In this document: one piece after another, positions 1 to 11,873 of the stretch
Numbering within the stretch: the stretch's first letter is position 1
How the letters are laid out: the number at the start of each line of letters is the position of its first letter
Source: Cloeon dipterum
Taxonomy: Eukaryota; Arthropoda; Insecta; Ephemeroptera; Baetidae
Direction: 5' to 3'
Assembly (NCBI RefSeq): GCF_949628265.1
Contig: NC_088790.1
Location: forward strand, 19,100,545-19,164,544
DNA length: 64,000 nucleotides
Position numbers and translations under genes: made by a program
Notes under the pieces: generated by a model
What the model was told of the DNA's origin: nothing
Databases searched by the model: none
The model's input: the letters and a program-made list of their open reading frames with translations, nothing else

Positions 1-2020
1 AAAATATTTTATAAATCTTTTGGCAATATTTCGAACACATTTTCACCAGAAATCGAATCACTTTGAACATCACTCGGAAATCTTTTGAAAATCTTTTCAC
101 AATATTTTGAAATTTTCTTTTTCTATACTTTTAGGGTTCTTTAAAATGGCGGACACAGCGCTTGTTCTTGCAGGCTTGCAGCTCTCACGGACATGCATGT
201 CCAGTCAACATTATGACAGCGAGGATTGGTTCAAAGTTCAAATCATCATTTGTACCAATCCGGATGGCATTTATGTTGAGCCAGACCTGCAAAGTCCATT
301 GAAAGCGCTGCAAGTTCCAAGCAATGTGCCGGCACCATCAGGGAATTTCGGTTATCTGAAATCAAAAGGCAACAAAAGTTTAAGAGTAATTAACATTCAT
401 GAATTTTTATTAAATATTTAAAAATAAATTTCACACAGTAAAAGAGGTATATAAAAAGTTTGGAGCCAGGCGCTGATGATGCCGACCAGGCATAAACAGC
501 AGGGATGCTGACTAAAATTATTTGCGCTTTTCTCGTAGTCGTCACGGGTGTTGGGGGATTTTCGCAGGTCTGAGTCCTGATGGCTCCTCTGAGAATTTCC
601 TTTGTTCCTGCGCTGACAGAAAAACACTGATTTATTGAATTTGGTCTAATTCTTGGAGCTGAAGTATTCATGTTTCTAGATTGATTTGCAATTCAATGGT
701 CTCTGAAGAATTTTGAAAAATTCTCCGCCATCTAACGATCAATGTATGCAGAATAAGGGGACTAACGCTTTCCTATCAATCACACTTCTCGCTCGGATGG
801 AAAGAATCAATGTTAATGCCCTAGCGAGAAGTGCGAGTTGGGCGAAAATGGTGAGTCTGCCATATTCCAATTAAAAATTCATATCTAATTAGGAAATTCT
901 TACCTGGATAAACATAAGTTAGAATGCTGAACGATGGCTTCAATTCACGCGCATCGGTGCGAATTCTCTGAGTTCGCGATCGCACTTTGCGTTCCGTTCA
1001 CACAGACATCATATAAGCGCCTCAAGCGGCGGCGTCACATCCGAATCTGAACTTGGAATTAATTCTTTCTGCTGTTCTTTGAACCGTTAACGGCACCTGA
1101 CCGAATACCCCCACTTTCCCACACTACAAAAAAAATCATTCCAAAAAAATAAGATCAAAATATTTGCGGAAACCATTTTCAACATATATTTCATCTCGAG
1201 TGCAATGAATTAAAGTTAGCTTGAAATATGTTGGGATTTATCATTTGAACAGATTTTTAAAACATATTGTCTAAACAAATTCAATAGAAATATTTTCACA
1301 AAATTTGGAACAGAACCAAACCAAGGGATTACTAAAGAATCGTTTAAAGTCGATCCTTACGAAATATCTTTAAAATAACTTCAAAAATTATTTCGGCAAA
1401 ATAATTCGAAAATATTGCCAAAGCATTTTTCCCTATACCCTACACAATATTGCCCTGGAAGGCTGCCAAAAACATTTTTAAAATAATTTGAAACCCCCCA
1501 ATCTTTTCCAAAGATCTTTTGCTACCTGGGTACTTAACGGCCCAAAGAACTGGAGGCAATTTTTTCTCTAGCACTTTTCGAATTTTTAACCGGTAGCTGG
1601 CGTGGCTATAGCCAAAGTTACGGCGGGACACGGGACCCGAAATTTGAAGGCTAGCTCTGCTGAGACCTCTAAGATAAGCCTTTTTGTTTTAAGATGCGAC
1701 CCAAAAATTGCATGTATTAATTTAATTTTGTGAAATGATCAAACAGAGGGAATAAATCTAATTGAATTTAAAGAATTATGTTTTTGTAAAGATAGTATAT
1801 ATTGGCAGATGCAGTTGTTTTGGTGTTTAGTAAATGCGGTTATATTGTTGTTTATTGATCATGTTATGCATTAATATACATAAAATATTGAAATTCGTGA
1901 ACAATTGCAAAAAAATGATAAGCAGTTATCTGCATAAACGCCCAAAGCAAAAAATTTGTTCGTCGTTGTCATGTGCCGTTAGATAAAATACAACTACAAA
2001 TGCTAATTACAATACAATTC
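1..2020. other. AT-rich intergenic DNA, no supported gene
   Basis: No gene could be supported here. Roughly 1-130 and 1250-1500 hold similar low-complexity sequence with repeated CTTTTGGCAATATTT-like words. The copy near 1405-1430 is in the opposite orientation to the one near 15-35, so an old transposon with degraded ends is possible but unproven. An open frame at 158-421 has a potential splice acceptor just before it and no recognisable homology. A short hairpin lies at 781-837 and is listed separately. Confidence 0.4.
781..837. repeat. Short hairpin repeat, copy 1
   Basis: The left arm (from 781, CACACTTCTCGCT) pairs with a right arm at 823-835 containing AGCGAGAAGTG, with one mismatch further out and a loop of about 29 nt. 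The loop contains AAGAATCAATGT. A second copy at 16762-16827 has the same arms and the same loop word, so this is a dispersed repeat whose foldback shape is kept. It could be a very short foldback element or a structured RNA. Nothing in the sequence decides between these. Confidence 0.7.
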
Positions 2021-3461
2021 CTAAAGCATATCTTGAAGCCTGACAGGCATTGTGTCAATTTGGAGCTGAAGAAGAACGACCCAAACCTCAACTAGCCCGA
2101 CAAAAATCTAAATGATTAATTCAAACGATTAGTTGAAACAATGGCAATTTTAACATTCATACCTGCGAGTAATATTTCCGGTCGACTCGTATGTACCCGC
2201 TTAACATGACGATTGGTGGTGTTTTCTTTATATGAACTAGAAACTAAATTGATAAAAATTATATCTTCCACCGCAAAGGAAAGCTAAAACTACCCTGATC
2301 ATATCCAAATTTTCACTTTGGTGCGATATAGTGATACTTCTCGTCACAGCATAGTTGATCTGCTTTGCATTAAAGAAAACTTCTCGAATAAAAGATTACA
2401 TACTTTCTGACTAGCGTAATGCGCGCCCTCACATACAGCGAAAATCATTAAGAGCCCAAAGACGAAGAGATAGGCAATAAAAACGGCAGCATCGTAGCGG
2501 AGGCGGTCAGAGGAAAATTCGTAAATGCAGTACACGATAACCACGGTACCGCTCAAAAGTGGCTGCATCGTCGCCAGAGGGTTACTCCTGCCTGTGTTTA
2601 CTATTGCCTTGTGGAGATTCAACCACAATTCTTTATAGACCATAAAATCCTCCTGTGCAGCGTTCCCACAATAATGATCCTTAGAAGATAGCTGAAATAA
2701 TTTAATCGTTAATAGGGATTGAAAATGTTGCATATTACTTGATATTCTTGAAGAATTGTAAGTGCAAGCGAGGCGAGAGATTTGAAGATGCATAATCTCC
2801 ATGCGAGAGACAGACTTTGCGACGCGAAGCAAACGCTCACAAGCACGTTCCATGTAAAATCCTCCGGAGCACCCACTAAAATAGGTTTAAGCACAAGAAT
2901 TAAGACGAAAGGCGCCACCTCGGAAACCACAACGACCCGAGAAACTGAGCTCAGTCCAAATTTCAGCTTAACTGATTTTCCTAATGCAGCATTCATTTTT
3001 TTCTGAAGACGAGAGGCATTAATTTTACCATTTTATGTTATTTTTGTATCTCAATACCTGATATGTGTGCAGAGAGTTGCAAAAATCAACGATTGACTTT
3101 TTATGAGAGTGATAGAGAATTGGATAATCAAACGCCATTAAGCAAGCGAGGAGTTTGACAGCATTAATTGTAATGGAACCTCCTGATGGGTTGAATAAAT
3201 TCTAAAATCGTAATAATATAGTTATTCACCTAGAAGATCGGAAAATTCAACGAGTACCTCCGCGAATAGAATTAAATGCGGAATAAAGATAGCTACTTGA
3301 ACAGTGCAAAAGAATTTCGAGAAAATTAATTCTGACGTGCCAGTTCTCAGGGTGAGACGACTTTCATCGTCAGGGTCTATTTGAATAGGCACCCATCCGA
3401 GCCAGTCCATCAGTCTCAGGACTGGCCACATTTCACGTACAAACGCATTCGGCGAATTCAT
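2021..3461 (-). CDS. Gustatory-receptor-like seven-transmembrane chemoreceptor
   Basis: Exons (complement): 3230-3461, 3058-3182, 2739-3002, 2404-2691, 2294-2359, 2163-2243 and 2021-2107. Together they encode about 380 residues, the usual size of an insect gustatory receptor (7tm_7 family, ligand-gated cation channels in chemosensory neurons with an intracellular N-terminus). The start is the first Met after an upstream stop. The N-terminal stretch has the hydrophilic start plus the LRLMDWLGWVP block, followed by hydrophobic segments such as VAPFVLILVLKPILV and AAVFIAYLFVFGLLMIFAV. The last two exons carry a TPPIVMLSGYIRVDRK block and a final helix ending in VVLLQLQ, which matches the family's C-terminal region, although the classic TYxxxxxQF signature is degenerate. 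The exon 5 acceptor at 2359 is the least certain junction. No subfamily or ligand can be assigned. An odorant receptor is the alternative. Confidence 0.72.
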
Positions 3462-5880
3462 CTTCTGTCCTGAGAAGCACGTTTATTCCAGGCCGATTGA
3501 TTGATTGATTTCCGTGAATGCAACAGCACGCAATATGTCGAGAAGAACATTTTTCTTTGAGAGTATTATTGGATGTTTATATTCCCACTTTGTCATTGAT
3601 ATATATTAATGTTATTCCCATTCAATTACAAATGGAAATCATATGAGAAAGGGCGACACTTCAGGAAAACAAGTGACTATGACCCGGCTCTGGAGGACAA
3701 AACCGAAGTGAGCCCCGCGACTAGAAAAAATCATAAAAGACATCACTAGTAATCACACATTATTTAAATCTTGATACCACAATTGCCTTGCAAATGGAAG
3801 GAAACTGTGCGGCAGAGCAGTCATTCAATGTGGGTGGCATATCATTCCACTCTTTCACAAACACCATTTTTGCAGAGGTTAACGCGGGCCGGCCGCTGCT
3901 GCAGCCGAGGATGCAGTGGGTCGTCGCCGCTGTGCACGCACCCTAGAGTGTGATTCGTACCTCGTACCATCGCGTCGTAGTCCGTCACTCTTGCGAGGCA
4001 CTTTTTGAAAAAAGGAGGTAGGCCGGCACTGAGAGATTTTGTTGGTGCGAGATTTTATTAGATTAGGACTACATTCCCGAAATGATACAATAAAAATGTG
4101 ACAGCTTTGGAAGAAATTGGCCAAATAAATACGTTAAATTTTTCTGTATAGTCATCCAGTTTGAAGATGAATTTCAACATTAATTCCTGCCCCTGCACAC
4201 CACTAGATTTTTCCCTCGGTTGCAGCAGCCGACCGCACAGAATTTGGCCGAAATGTGTTCCATTATACCGTTAGAGGTTAAAGTTTTAAATTTTAGGTAG
4301 GGACTGGCTGGCTGCTCGGCTTTAGCCAAATATTAGTCCCACGACAGGGACTGAAAAATGAAGACTAAATTTTTCTCTGGAACTTTAATGGTTTGAAACC
4401 GGTGGCTGGCCCTGGAGTCATGGTGGCAGACAACGAGATTCAAAATGTTGCGGAACAGCGCGGCTAGCTGAAATCTCGAATTAACGTTAACTGCAGCAAA
4501 GCGGAATGATAATGCCACCCGCGCTATATAGAAGCTTGTTTTGCGGCAATTTCCAACGTAGTGCAAGACGTGATGCAAATTTACATATGTTATTTAAATT
4601 TGACACTTTTGTACTATGGCCTAATCAACTATAAAACCTCATAGACATTATCACTCCCTTGTCAGTTTATCTCAATTATAAGATACTCGTACTATACTAA
4701 AAGGGATGCTATCTACTCAATGCAAAACAGACCATTTGAGAAATCATCAAAAACAAAATGTGAAGTGAATCTTCAAAAACATTTTTAAGCGAGTGCCAAA
4801 ATGATCCAGAACAAACATAAAACACCCATGACTAGGACAGCCGTTTCGGGTATTTGTAGTCGGTAGAATTTTCCCTTAATACTCTCGCGAAAACGCACGT
4901 AGAAGGAATTTCACTACATAATATATACTTGCGTTGCGGGGTGGCTGATCAGGGGGGAAAGGATTGAACTTCACTGTTTCATTGCAAAAAAGAGACTAAT
5001 TTATTTCATACTGGCCTGGGCATGCAACAAGCGTAGCGAAGTAGAAACTTTATTTTTCGATTTTTTTTTCATGATTTTCCTTTGATTTTGAAATTATTTT
5101 AGCCAAAACAAAGAATTGAATAAAAAGAGCTTGTGTTGCCTCCAGCCCCAGTCCCGACACAGAAAAGCCACTAAATAAAATATGGGCCGCGACAGCCGCA
5201 AACGCGGGCCGCTTGACAGTCAGCAAGTCTTGGCAATACTGGGGTTTCGCGCGGTGCGCCCGATTATCAGTCTGGGCCTGCCACCCACGGTGTCAAAAAA
5301 AATAATTAAAATTTTATTTAATTTTTCAATGCTTTTTAATATTATTAGTATTTTTATTTGAATTTTATAGTTAACATAAATTCAGTAAAAAAGGAAAAAT
5401 CTAACTGTTGAAAAAATTTGACCACTCCAACCGCAAATTTCCTCTTCAGCACATTTTTTTTCAAATTGTCATTTGCTGCCTCAACGTTTAAAAAATTTAC
5501 TTCCCACGATTTTTCGAATTCGAAGTTAGAAAATTATTGAAAACTGAGGTGCAAACATTATCTGCAAGAAACTGTTTAAAATTGATAAAAAAACCACTTC
5601 AAACCATTACACTATGCATTTTAAAAATGCGCGTTTTCCCCCCACGGGACCCCTCACCCCTTTTTGCTCCCTAATTGAACAAAAATATGCAATAAAATTG
5701 CAATGCATTGGAATTTGTTCTGAGAGCGTATGAGGATGAGGTTCGAGTTGTGTTCTGGTTAAATCGTGATCGGATTTTTTAAATACCCGCACCCTCTATA
5801 GGCTTAAATCCGAACCCGCCCTGACGAGAGTATAAATTACCTGGTACCAAGTTTACCCGACAATTTTCGGGTACCCAGAA
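3462..5880. other. Intergenic DNA, no supported gene
   Basis: No exon structure or RNA gene was recognised in this stretch. Around 4350-4470 and 1540-1640 there is a weakly similar block (TTTTTCTCT followed about 25-30 bp later by ACCGGTGGCTGGC or ACCGGTAGCTGGC), which may be a diverged dispersed repeat. The rest is AT-rich with a GC-richer patch near 3880-3960. Confidence 0.4.
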
Positions 5881-5930
5881 TTTCAGCAAAGATTTCCTTG
5901 AGGTCCCAAGGGTCGAGTGGCATGAGCCAC
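5881..5930. repeat. Degraded transposon end related to the 6659-7032 element
   Basis: The words TTTCCTTGAGGTCCCAAGGG and GAGTGGCAT occur in the same order and spacing as TTCCTTGGGGTCCCA and TGGCA in the right end of the TTAA-flanked element at 6659-7032. No partner end or TTAA target site was found here, so it reads as a solo, diverged terminus. Confidence 0.45.
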
Positions 5931-5985
5931 AATAATTTGTGACTTTTGCTTAATGACATAAATCCTTGTGGTAGCGGCTTTTGAG

Positions 5986-6053
5986 CCCACCAACCCCAAT
6001 TTTTGCTTATTTCTACATCCGTAGATAAAAAAGCAAAAATTGGGGTTGGTGGG
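5986..6053. repeat. Strong hairpin with a 23-bp perfect stem
   Basis: Positions 5986-6008 and 6031-6053 are perfect reverse complements (left arm starts CCCACCAACCCCAATTTTTG). The 22-nt loop contains a further small stem TCTAC/GTAGA, giving a nearly continuous foldback of about 68 nt. Its size is compatible with a miRNA-like precursor or the core of a tiny foldback transposon. Confidence 0.75.
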
Positions 6054-6658
6054 ATACATATGTGGGTACATATGTAAAATTCAGGATGGAGAAATAAAGT
6101 CGGTAAAATTGACAATTACCCTTTAAAGTCTCCCGAACACACACATTTTTCAGTCCTAAATCCGGAGATCTCCAGTCGAAACCCGGAGAGTGGCAGCCCT
6201 AACCCTACCCCATTTGTAAGTGTTGAAGTGCCCGATAACTGTTTTCAAGTGCAAAGCTACCGCCTCTGGAACAATCTTCCGCTGAATTTGTTTCTCAACG
6301 GAAACCAAGTTCTTTTCTAGGAATTTTTAAAAGAACAGTATCTCAAGAAATATTGAATAACCTCTCTTTTAAACAATTATGTTCAAACTTGATATTATTT
6401 TGTCTGGATATGGCAACGTATGGGGCAAAATAGCCCTGCAGAACCATAATAGAGATTACTTTGAAACTAATAAACGCCGAGCTATTGCATTACCAGTCAT
6501 TCGCCGCTCGTTACCAAGTGTAGATTAGTCAAAAACCGCTACCGCAACAAAATAAATAATGTTTATTCAAATGCAACGGGTCTATAATACCCGTTGCGTT
6601 TGTAAAAAGCCCTTATTTGTATGATACTATGCAAAAGTTACGGTTAATTAAGGCTTAA

Positions 6659-7032
6659 TTAACCCCCGTGCCAATCGGCCCCTGGGACCCCAAGGAACCC
6701 TTCGCGAAAATTATATTTGAGCTAACCCTACTTATCAGAGCTGATACTCTTCAACTCCTTAACTTACGCTGTAGCGTGGGAGGGATATTCGCATGCAAAG
6801 AGTTTCTCTCTAGAGTGATGGACGCTAGGTGGCTCAGAGTAAGGAGAGTAAAGTAAGGAGACCTTTACCCTCCTTAGCTCAGAGAGCTGGCGAATCTGAT
6901 TGGTCACCGCACTGCTTTGCTTCAAAACACGACTTGGCGCTAGTATGGAGTGTTCGGACAGCTCAAAAATTATTTTCGGAAAGGGTTCCTTGGGGTCCCA
7001 TGGGCAATAATGCCAAGTGGCACGGGGGTTAA
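6659..7032. mobile_element. TTAA-flanked miniature inverted-repeat element (piggyBac-like MITE)
   Basis: The 374-bp segment begins TTAACCCCCGTGCCA and ends TGGCACGGGGGTTAA. Terminal inverted repeats run about 60 bp and are imperfect: they share the CCCCCGTGCCA start, a TGGGACCCCAAGGAACCCTT block and a GAAAATTA block, and the right end has about 8 extra bases. TTAA on both sides together with C-rich termini fits the piggyBac superfamily, which duplicates TTAA on insertion. There is no transposase coding capacity, so it would be a non-autonomous element. Only one full copy is present in this window. Confidence 0.7.
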
Positions 7033-7805
7033 TTTGGTCTTAAATATCAGTAACTTGACATGCTATCTTAAAACAGGGGCTTCTGACAAACCCAACGGGT
7101 TAGATCTTACATTGCAGATTAAACTCCAATCCTTTCGGAAAATTACAGGCATAAGGCAATTCAATAAGGTTGCAATCGCGTCACATATATCAAGTGATGT
7201 AATCGTACTTGATTTAGTAATTGACTGATTGACATGAAATAAAATTTGGAACATCTGATCTATTTACTGAACATTAAGAAATATGAAAATTTATTGTTTT
7301 GTGAGATTTATTTAAAAATGGCAATAAAATGCTTTGTTTGTAAATAAGAATTGCGCAGCGCCATCTGCCTGCGCACACCACCGACCACCACCATCAATAT
7401 AAAAATCATGAAAATAAAGTGCCTGGATACCACACAGATTCCGTTTACTTTCCTATCCTAGTTTATCTCATAAGAATAACGTTAAAAGCCTTATGAGACC
7501 AACATTTGAAAAGAAGTCGAGAATCGTGTGTTTATTTTTCGAAAAACTAAACGATTTGAAGCGCATTATGCCGCTTATGAAGTAAGTTCCTAAATTTTCC
7601 GTAGTGTAAATAGGCAGCACCACCCGCCTTAATGTTTTTAAAACACCTCGAAGTTAAGTCAAACTGCGCTGCTGACTGGTCTTGTTGAAAGGACCACGCC
7701 CCTCTCTCAGCCAATACGGTGTAATCCAGTCAGCGGCCTGTTGGAGCATTGCAAAATACCTACTGTTTATGTGTGTGTGTAGTTTTGTTTCGTCTTTCGT
7801 CCTGG
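7033..7805. other. Upstream intergenic DNA of nucleobindin
   Basis: No gene was recognised between the miniature element and the nucleobindin promoter. The stretch is AT-rich, with a short GT-repeat near 7769-7780. Confidence 0.4.
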
Positions 7806-7812
7806 TATAAAA
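7806..7812 (+). promoter_or_regulatory. TATA box of nucleobindin
   Basis: TATAAAA lies about 60 bp upstream of a GTGAGT donor (7871) that closes a short non-coding first exon. The coding exon then opens after an acceptor ending at 8045. Spacing fits a transcription start near 7835-7840. Confidence 0.55.
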
Positions 7813-8050
7813 TCTCTTACATCAGGAAAGTAGCAAGGCAAAAAATATAATATTTTTTTAAACAACATGAGTGAGTTTTGAATTCAATTGAACTTCAGAC
7901 GCTTGCCGGGTGAGGATTTGGCACGAAAATTAATGCATTTTTCGCAAATTTCTTGAACATAACAATTTGACAAAAGTGAAAGCTGCTGATGGCCGCACTT
8001 TTGGCATTGAGAGCTCGCTTCCTAATTGCTTCCATTTTTTAACAGAAACA

Positions 8051-11000
8051 ATGCGAATTTTGGTGTTATCGCTGGTGTTGGTCAACATCGTGCAGGTAGT
8101 TGTTGGTCCTCCAGTCACGGCCAACAAGAAGGGAGAAGCTGACAAAAAGGATGAAGAACAGAAGGGTGCTGATTGGGTGAGTATTATTTCTCTGAATCTA
8201 TTGTTGATATCATAGTCAACTTCTTGCAGGCAAAATATTACGAAGTAGGTGTAGCCTTATCTACCTCTTGCAGTAAAATTTATTTTTTCATGCTAATTTT
8301 CAATTAACCAACCATTCATTGCATTTAAATTAAATATTTTCCTCAGGACATCGGCCTGGAGTACAACCGATATTTGCAGGAAGTAGTTCAGGCCTTGGAG
8401 AGTGATCCTGAGTTCAGGGAAAAGCTGGAAAAAGCTGAAGTGGCTGACATCAGGGTATATTTTGAAGGAAAAAAACAAGGCCTGTTAAACTGTGTTTTCT
8501 TCATAGACGGGCAAAATCGCGTCTGAACTAGAGTTTGTGAACCACAACATCCGATCCAAGTTGGACGAACTCAAGAGAACTGAGATGGAGAGATTGCGTC
8601 ATTTGGCCATCAAAGAATACGAGCTGAAGCAGGCGGAGAAGTACGAAAATGAAAGGACCCACGGAGATGGGGATGAAAACGAAATTGACCACGGACCAAA
8701 AATAAAGCTGCCTCACCACCTGGACCACATCAACCCTCACAGCTTTGAAATCGAGGATCTGAGGAAACTTATTGTTCAGGTAACACCCCTAAAATGTTAA
8801 TGAGACATACTTTATTCAATTTGACTCTGTGCAGACCACAAAGGACCTTGAAGAGGCGGACTTGAAGCGGCGGCAGGAGTTCAAGGAATATGAGATGCAA
8901 AAGGAGTATGAGAAATCTCAGCAGCTGAATTTGCTGGACGAAGACCACAGGAAAGAGTTTGAGCACAAAATCGAAGAGCAGGAGGAAAAGCACAAGAAAC
9001 ACCCCTCTGTAAATTTGTTTTTAAAATTGATGGATGTAAAGCTAACTTAAAGATTTACAGCTGCACCACCCTGGCAGCAAACAACAGCTGGAGCAGGTGT
9101 GGGAGGAGCAGGATCACATGAACCCTGAGGATTTTAACCCAAAAACTTTCTTCCACATGCATGGTCTGCTGAAGTTAATTTAATTTATGAACCTGTTATC
9201 TAGCTTATTTTTGCAGACCTGGACGGAAACGGTTACTGGGACGCAGACGAGGTGAAGACGCTGTTCCAGAAGGAGCTGGACAAAATGTACGACCCCAATG
9301 CACCTGAAGATGACATGAGGGAAAGACGTGAGGAGATGGAGCGCATGAGGGAACACGTTTTCAATGAGTCTGATGTTAACAGGGATCACTTAATTAGGTA
9401 ATGATTACGAGTAAATTTTTTTCTTACCGATCGGGTTGTCAAAAATATTATAATTCCAGCTACGAAGAGTTTTTGGAACAGACAAAGAAGAAGGAGTTTG
9501 AGCAAGACCAGGGCTGGCAGGGCCTGGATAACCAGAAACTGTACACACACGAGGAGTACCTTGAATATGAGCGAAAGAGGCAGGAGGAAGTGCAGAAGCT
9601 GATCGCCCAGGGCTTGGTATGCTCCTTTTTCTGTTGTGTGAATTTTACTAGCTTTCTGCATGGTATTCGCTTGAAAAGCACCACCTGATTCACAAATTCT
9701 AATTTGGATTTTGTGTCTTAATAAATTGCTTGCTCCTGTTTGCCACGTAGTTGCCTCCTCAACCGCACGACATGCACCTGCCATATGGCATTCAGGTCCC
9801 CCCTGAGTATTTCCACCATGCCCAGCAGCAGGCAGGATACCAGCAAGGGCACCAACCTCAGGTTTGAGTCCTTTAACTTTAGATCAGATAGTAGTTTATT
9901 TTATTTTGAAGCAGTATTGATCAGAATGTTGTAGGAAAAGAATTGCATGCTAAAACAGTTTGCAGGGAAAGCCAGAATTATCTGGGACTTGTTTGATTTT
10001 GCACTAACTGCTAACTGAGTGTTTTATATTGCTCTGTAAACATAAACTGATGGTGAAATGAAAGTTCATCAACAAACAAATTGTGACAAGGTCAAACACA
10101 TCTAAGTTATTTTCCAACGCTCTTTATTATACTAATTTTCCTTGGCTTAAGGAATTTAAGTAATTTTTCACCCTGCCAGTCTTTAAAACCAATAGGTTAA
10201 ACCAGGTTTCCCCTATTTCCCCTGGCAAATCCTGTTATTCACTTGTTCAATTCCATTTGGTAAAAATTTGCGTTTTGAGCAGCCAGAAAATTCTGGCAAT
10301 ATTGAGGGCAGGAGAAGCATTTTTTTAATAATCCTACAAACCAGTAGCATTTTGTCAGTGTTAACAGCTAATTTTTAATTTTTGGCTGTGAATAAATTGA
10401 AAATCTTTTATTCCTTGCCCGAGAAACTGTTGAAAATCAACTGTTAGAAACGGTACTAATCAGTGGTGAAACAATCAAGTGGCTAGAAAATGCAACCCTG
10501 GCAATTTATGTTAAGATACTTAAAAATGTGCTCTCCCTAATTGCAAAATTGAACCTTCCAGCTGTCGCCCCACCAACAGCCACCGCAAGGTCATCACCAA
10601 CCGCCGCACCCTGGTCAGTTCCAACAGGCCCAGGGATATCACCCACCGCAGCCTCAAGTTGTGCCGCACAACCAACAGCCGCAGTACCAGCAGCAGCAAC
10701 AGCCACAATACCAGCAGCAGCAGCCGCAGTACCAGCAGCAGCAAGTACATTACCAACAGCAACAACAGCCGCCAGTGCATCACCAACAGCAACAACAGCC
10801 GCCAGTGCATCACCAACAGCAACAACAGCCGCCAGTGCATCACCAACAGCAACAACAGCCGCCAGTGCATCATCAGCAACAACAGCAGCCTCAATACCAA
10901 GTCAATAACCCTCCCCCTGTCCAGCAGCAGTTCCAAAACCCGGCCCAGCAGCCCCCTGTTGTCCAGCATCAAAACAATCAGGCACCTATTCAGCAGCACA

Positions 11001-11209
11001 ACAATCAAATTCCTGTCCAGCAGCAGCAGCAGCATGTCAACCAGGCCCAGTACCAAAACAATGCACAGCCGATTCCGCCGAAACAACACAACTCTCCGCC
11101 TCTGCACAACCAGCAGCAGCCGCCAACTGGCCAGGTGCACAACTCGCCTGTGCAACATGCTTCCTCGAGCGAGGCGCAGCAAAATGCCGCTGGGTCTCAG
11201 CACAACTAA
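8051..11209 (+). CDS. NUCB1: Nucleobindin (EF-hand calcium- and DNA-binding secretory-pathway protein)
   Basis: Coding exons: 8051-8176, 8347-8454, 8507-8779, 8835-9008, 9061-9163, 9217-9397, 9460-9616, 9751-9861 and 10562-11209, about 626 residues. A non-coding first exon ends at 7870. Nucleobindins are Golgi/secretory Ca2+-binding proteins linked to G-alpha and Ca2+ homeostasis. Visible features are a signal peptide (residues 1-19, MRILVLSLVLVNIVQVVVG), a long charged coiled-coil region, and two canonical EF-hand loops at residues 262-273 (DLDGNGYWDADE) and 314-325 (DVNRDHLISYEE). The conserved EDDMRE...MREHV linker lies between them. The tail from about residue 412 is a Gln/Pro-rich low-complexity region with a perfect 10-residue tandem repeat, making the protein longer than vertebrate NUCB1 (about 460 residues). 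The tail is in frame through a normal acceptor. The family call is firm. NUCB1 and NUCB2 cannot be told apart in insects. Confidence 0.95.
10751..10870 (+). repeat. 30-bp perfect tandem repeat in the nucleobindin coding region
   Basis: Four 30-bp units (10751, 10781, 10811, 10841) differ only in the first codon of the first unit, and a partial unit follows. Each encodes ten residues, HHQQQQQPPV. It lies within a larger CAG/CAA-rich tract (10675-11040) coding poly-Gln. Near-identity of the units points to recent expansion or homogenisation. Confidence 0.95.
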
Positions 11210-11733
11210 TTGACGTACGGATCAGGCTAGATTTCCCTGCATGGTACTAATCTCTTCAACTGGAAAAAATATTGATTGCTTTATGACGCACAACACCTCA
11301 ATGATGATTTGACCGTGCAGGAAATTTCCAAGCCTAAGCGCAAACAGATCTTTTTTTGTTAAATTAACCTGATATATTGTGATCTGAAGTCGGATTATTT
11401 GATGAAAAAGAAGGATCGCCACAAGGCAGGAACTAAGCTCAAAAATAGCAATTTATTTTGCTCAACAAGTACAAAAATCCAGTTTATTATATTAAGCCTT
11501 CTGCTGATATAAAGCGTCATTTATTTAGAGAACAAAATTCCTGGACTTAATTTGTTAAAATCTGAAAATCCTGCCTGGGCTTCCTTCAAGTGTGGATGGG
11601 GCTGTTATAAACTTAATGCTTGGGTTTTATTGCCTTCTTTTTGGAGACTGCTAGCGATGGTCAATTTAAGTTTAGGTTATTCAGGGTGAGAGAGCTAGCA
11701 AGAAATTATTATCAGTGATTACATTTCATGCCA

Positions 11734-11739
11734 AATAAA
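11734..11739 (+). promoter_or_regulatory. Poly(A) signal, nucleobindin
   Basis: AATAAA lies 525 bp after the nucleobindin stop codon and about 135 bp before the end of the oppositely oriented LITAF gene. Confidence 0.5.
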
Positions 11740-11873
11740 AAGTATTTGATTTTCAATTATACAAGCATATTGAAACGTTTCATTTTCTTTACTCCAATCA
11801 AACTGAATTTAAAAAAAAATATATATGACTTTCAAGGCAGCTGAATTAAATTGATCCAGTTGTCAGATGGAGT

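Noticed and set aside
10751-10870. Regular 30-bp direct repeats that resemble a CRISPR array
   Set aside because: The units are contiguous without spacers, are in frame and encode a Gln/Pro repeat inside a nucleobindin exon of a eukaryotic genome.
10520-11203. Long open frames on the opposite strand and in other frames over the nucleobindin tail
   Set aside because: They are low-complexity shadows of the CAG/CAA-rich repeat, with poly-Leu or poly-Ser/Thr translations and no start or splice context.
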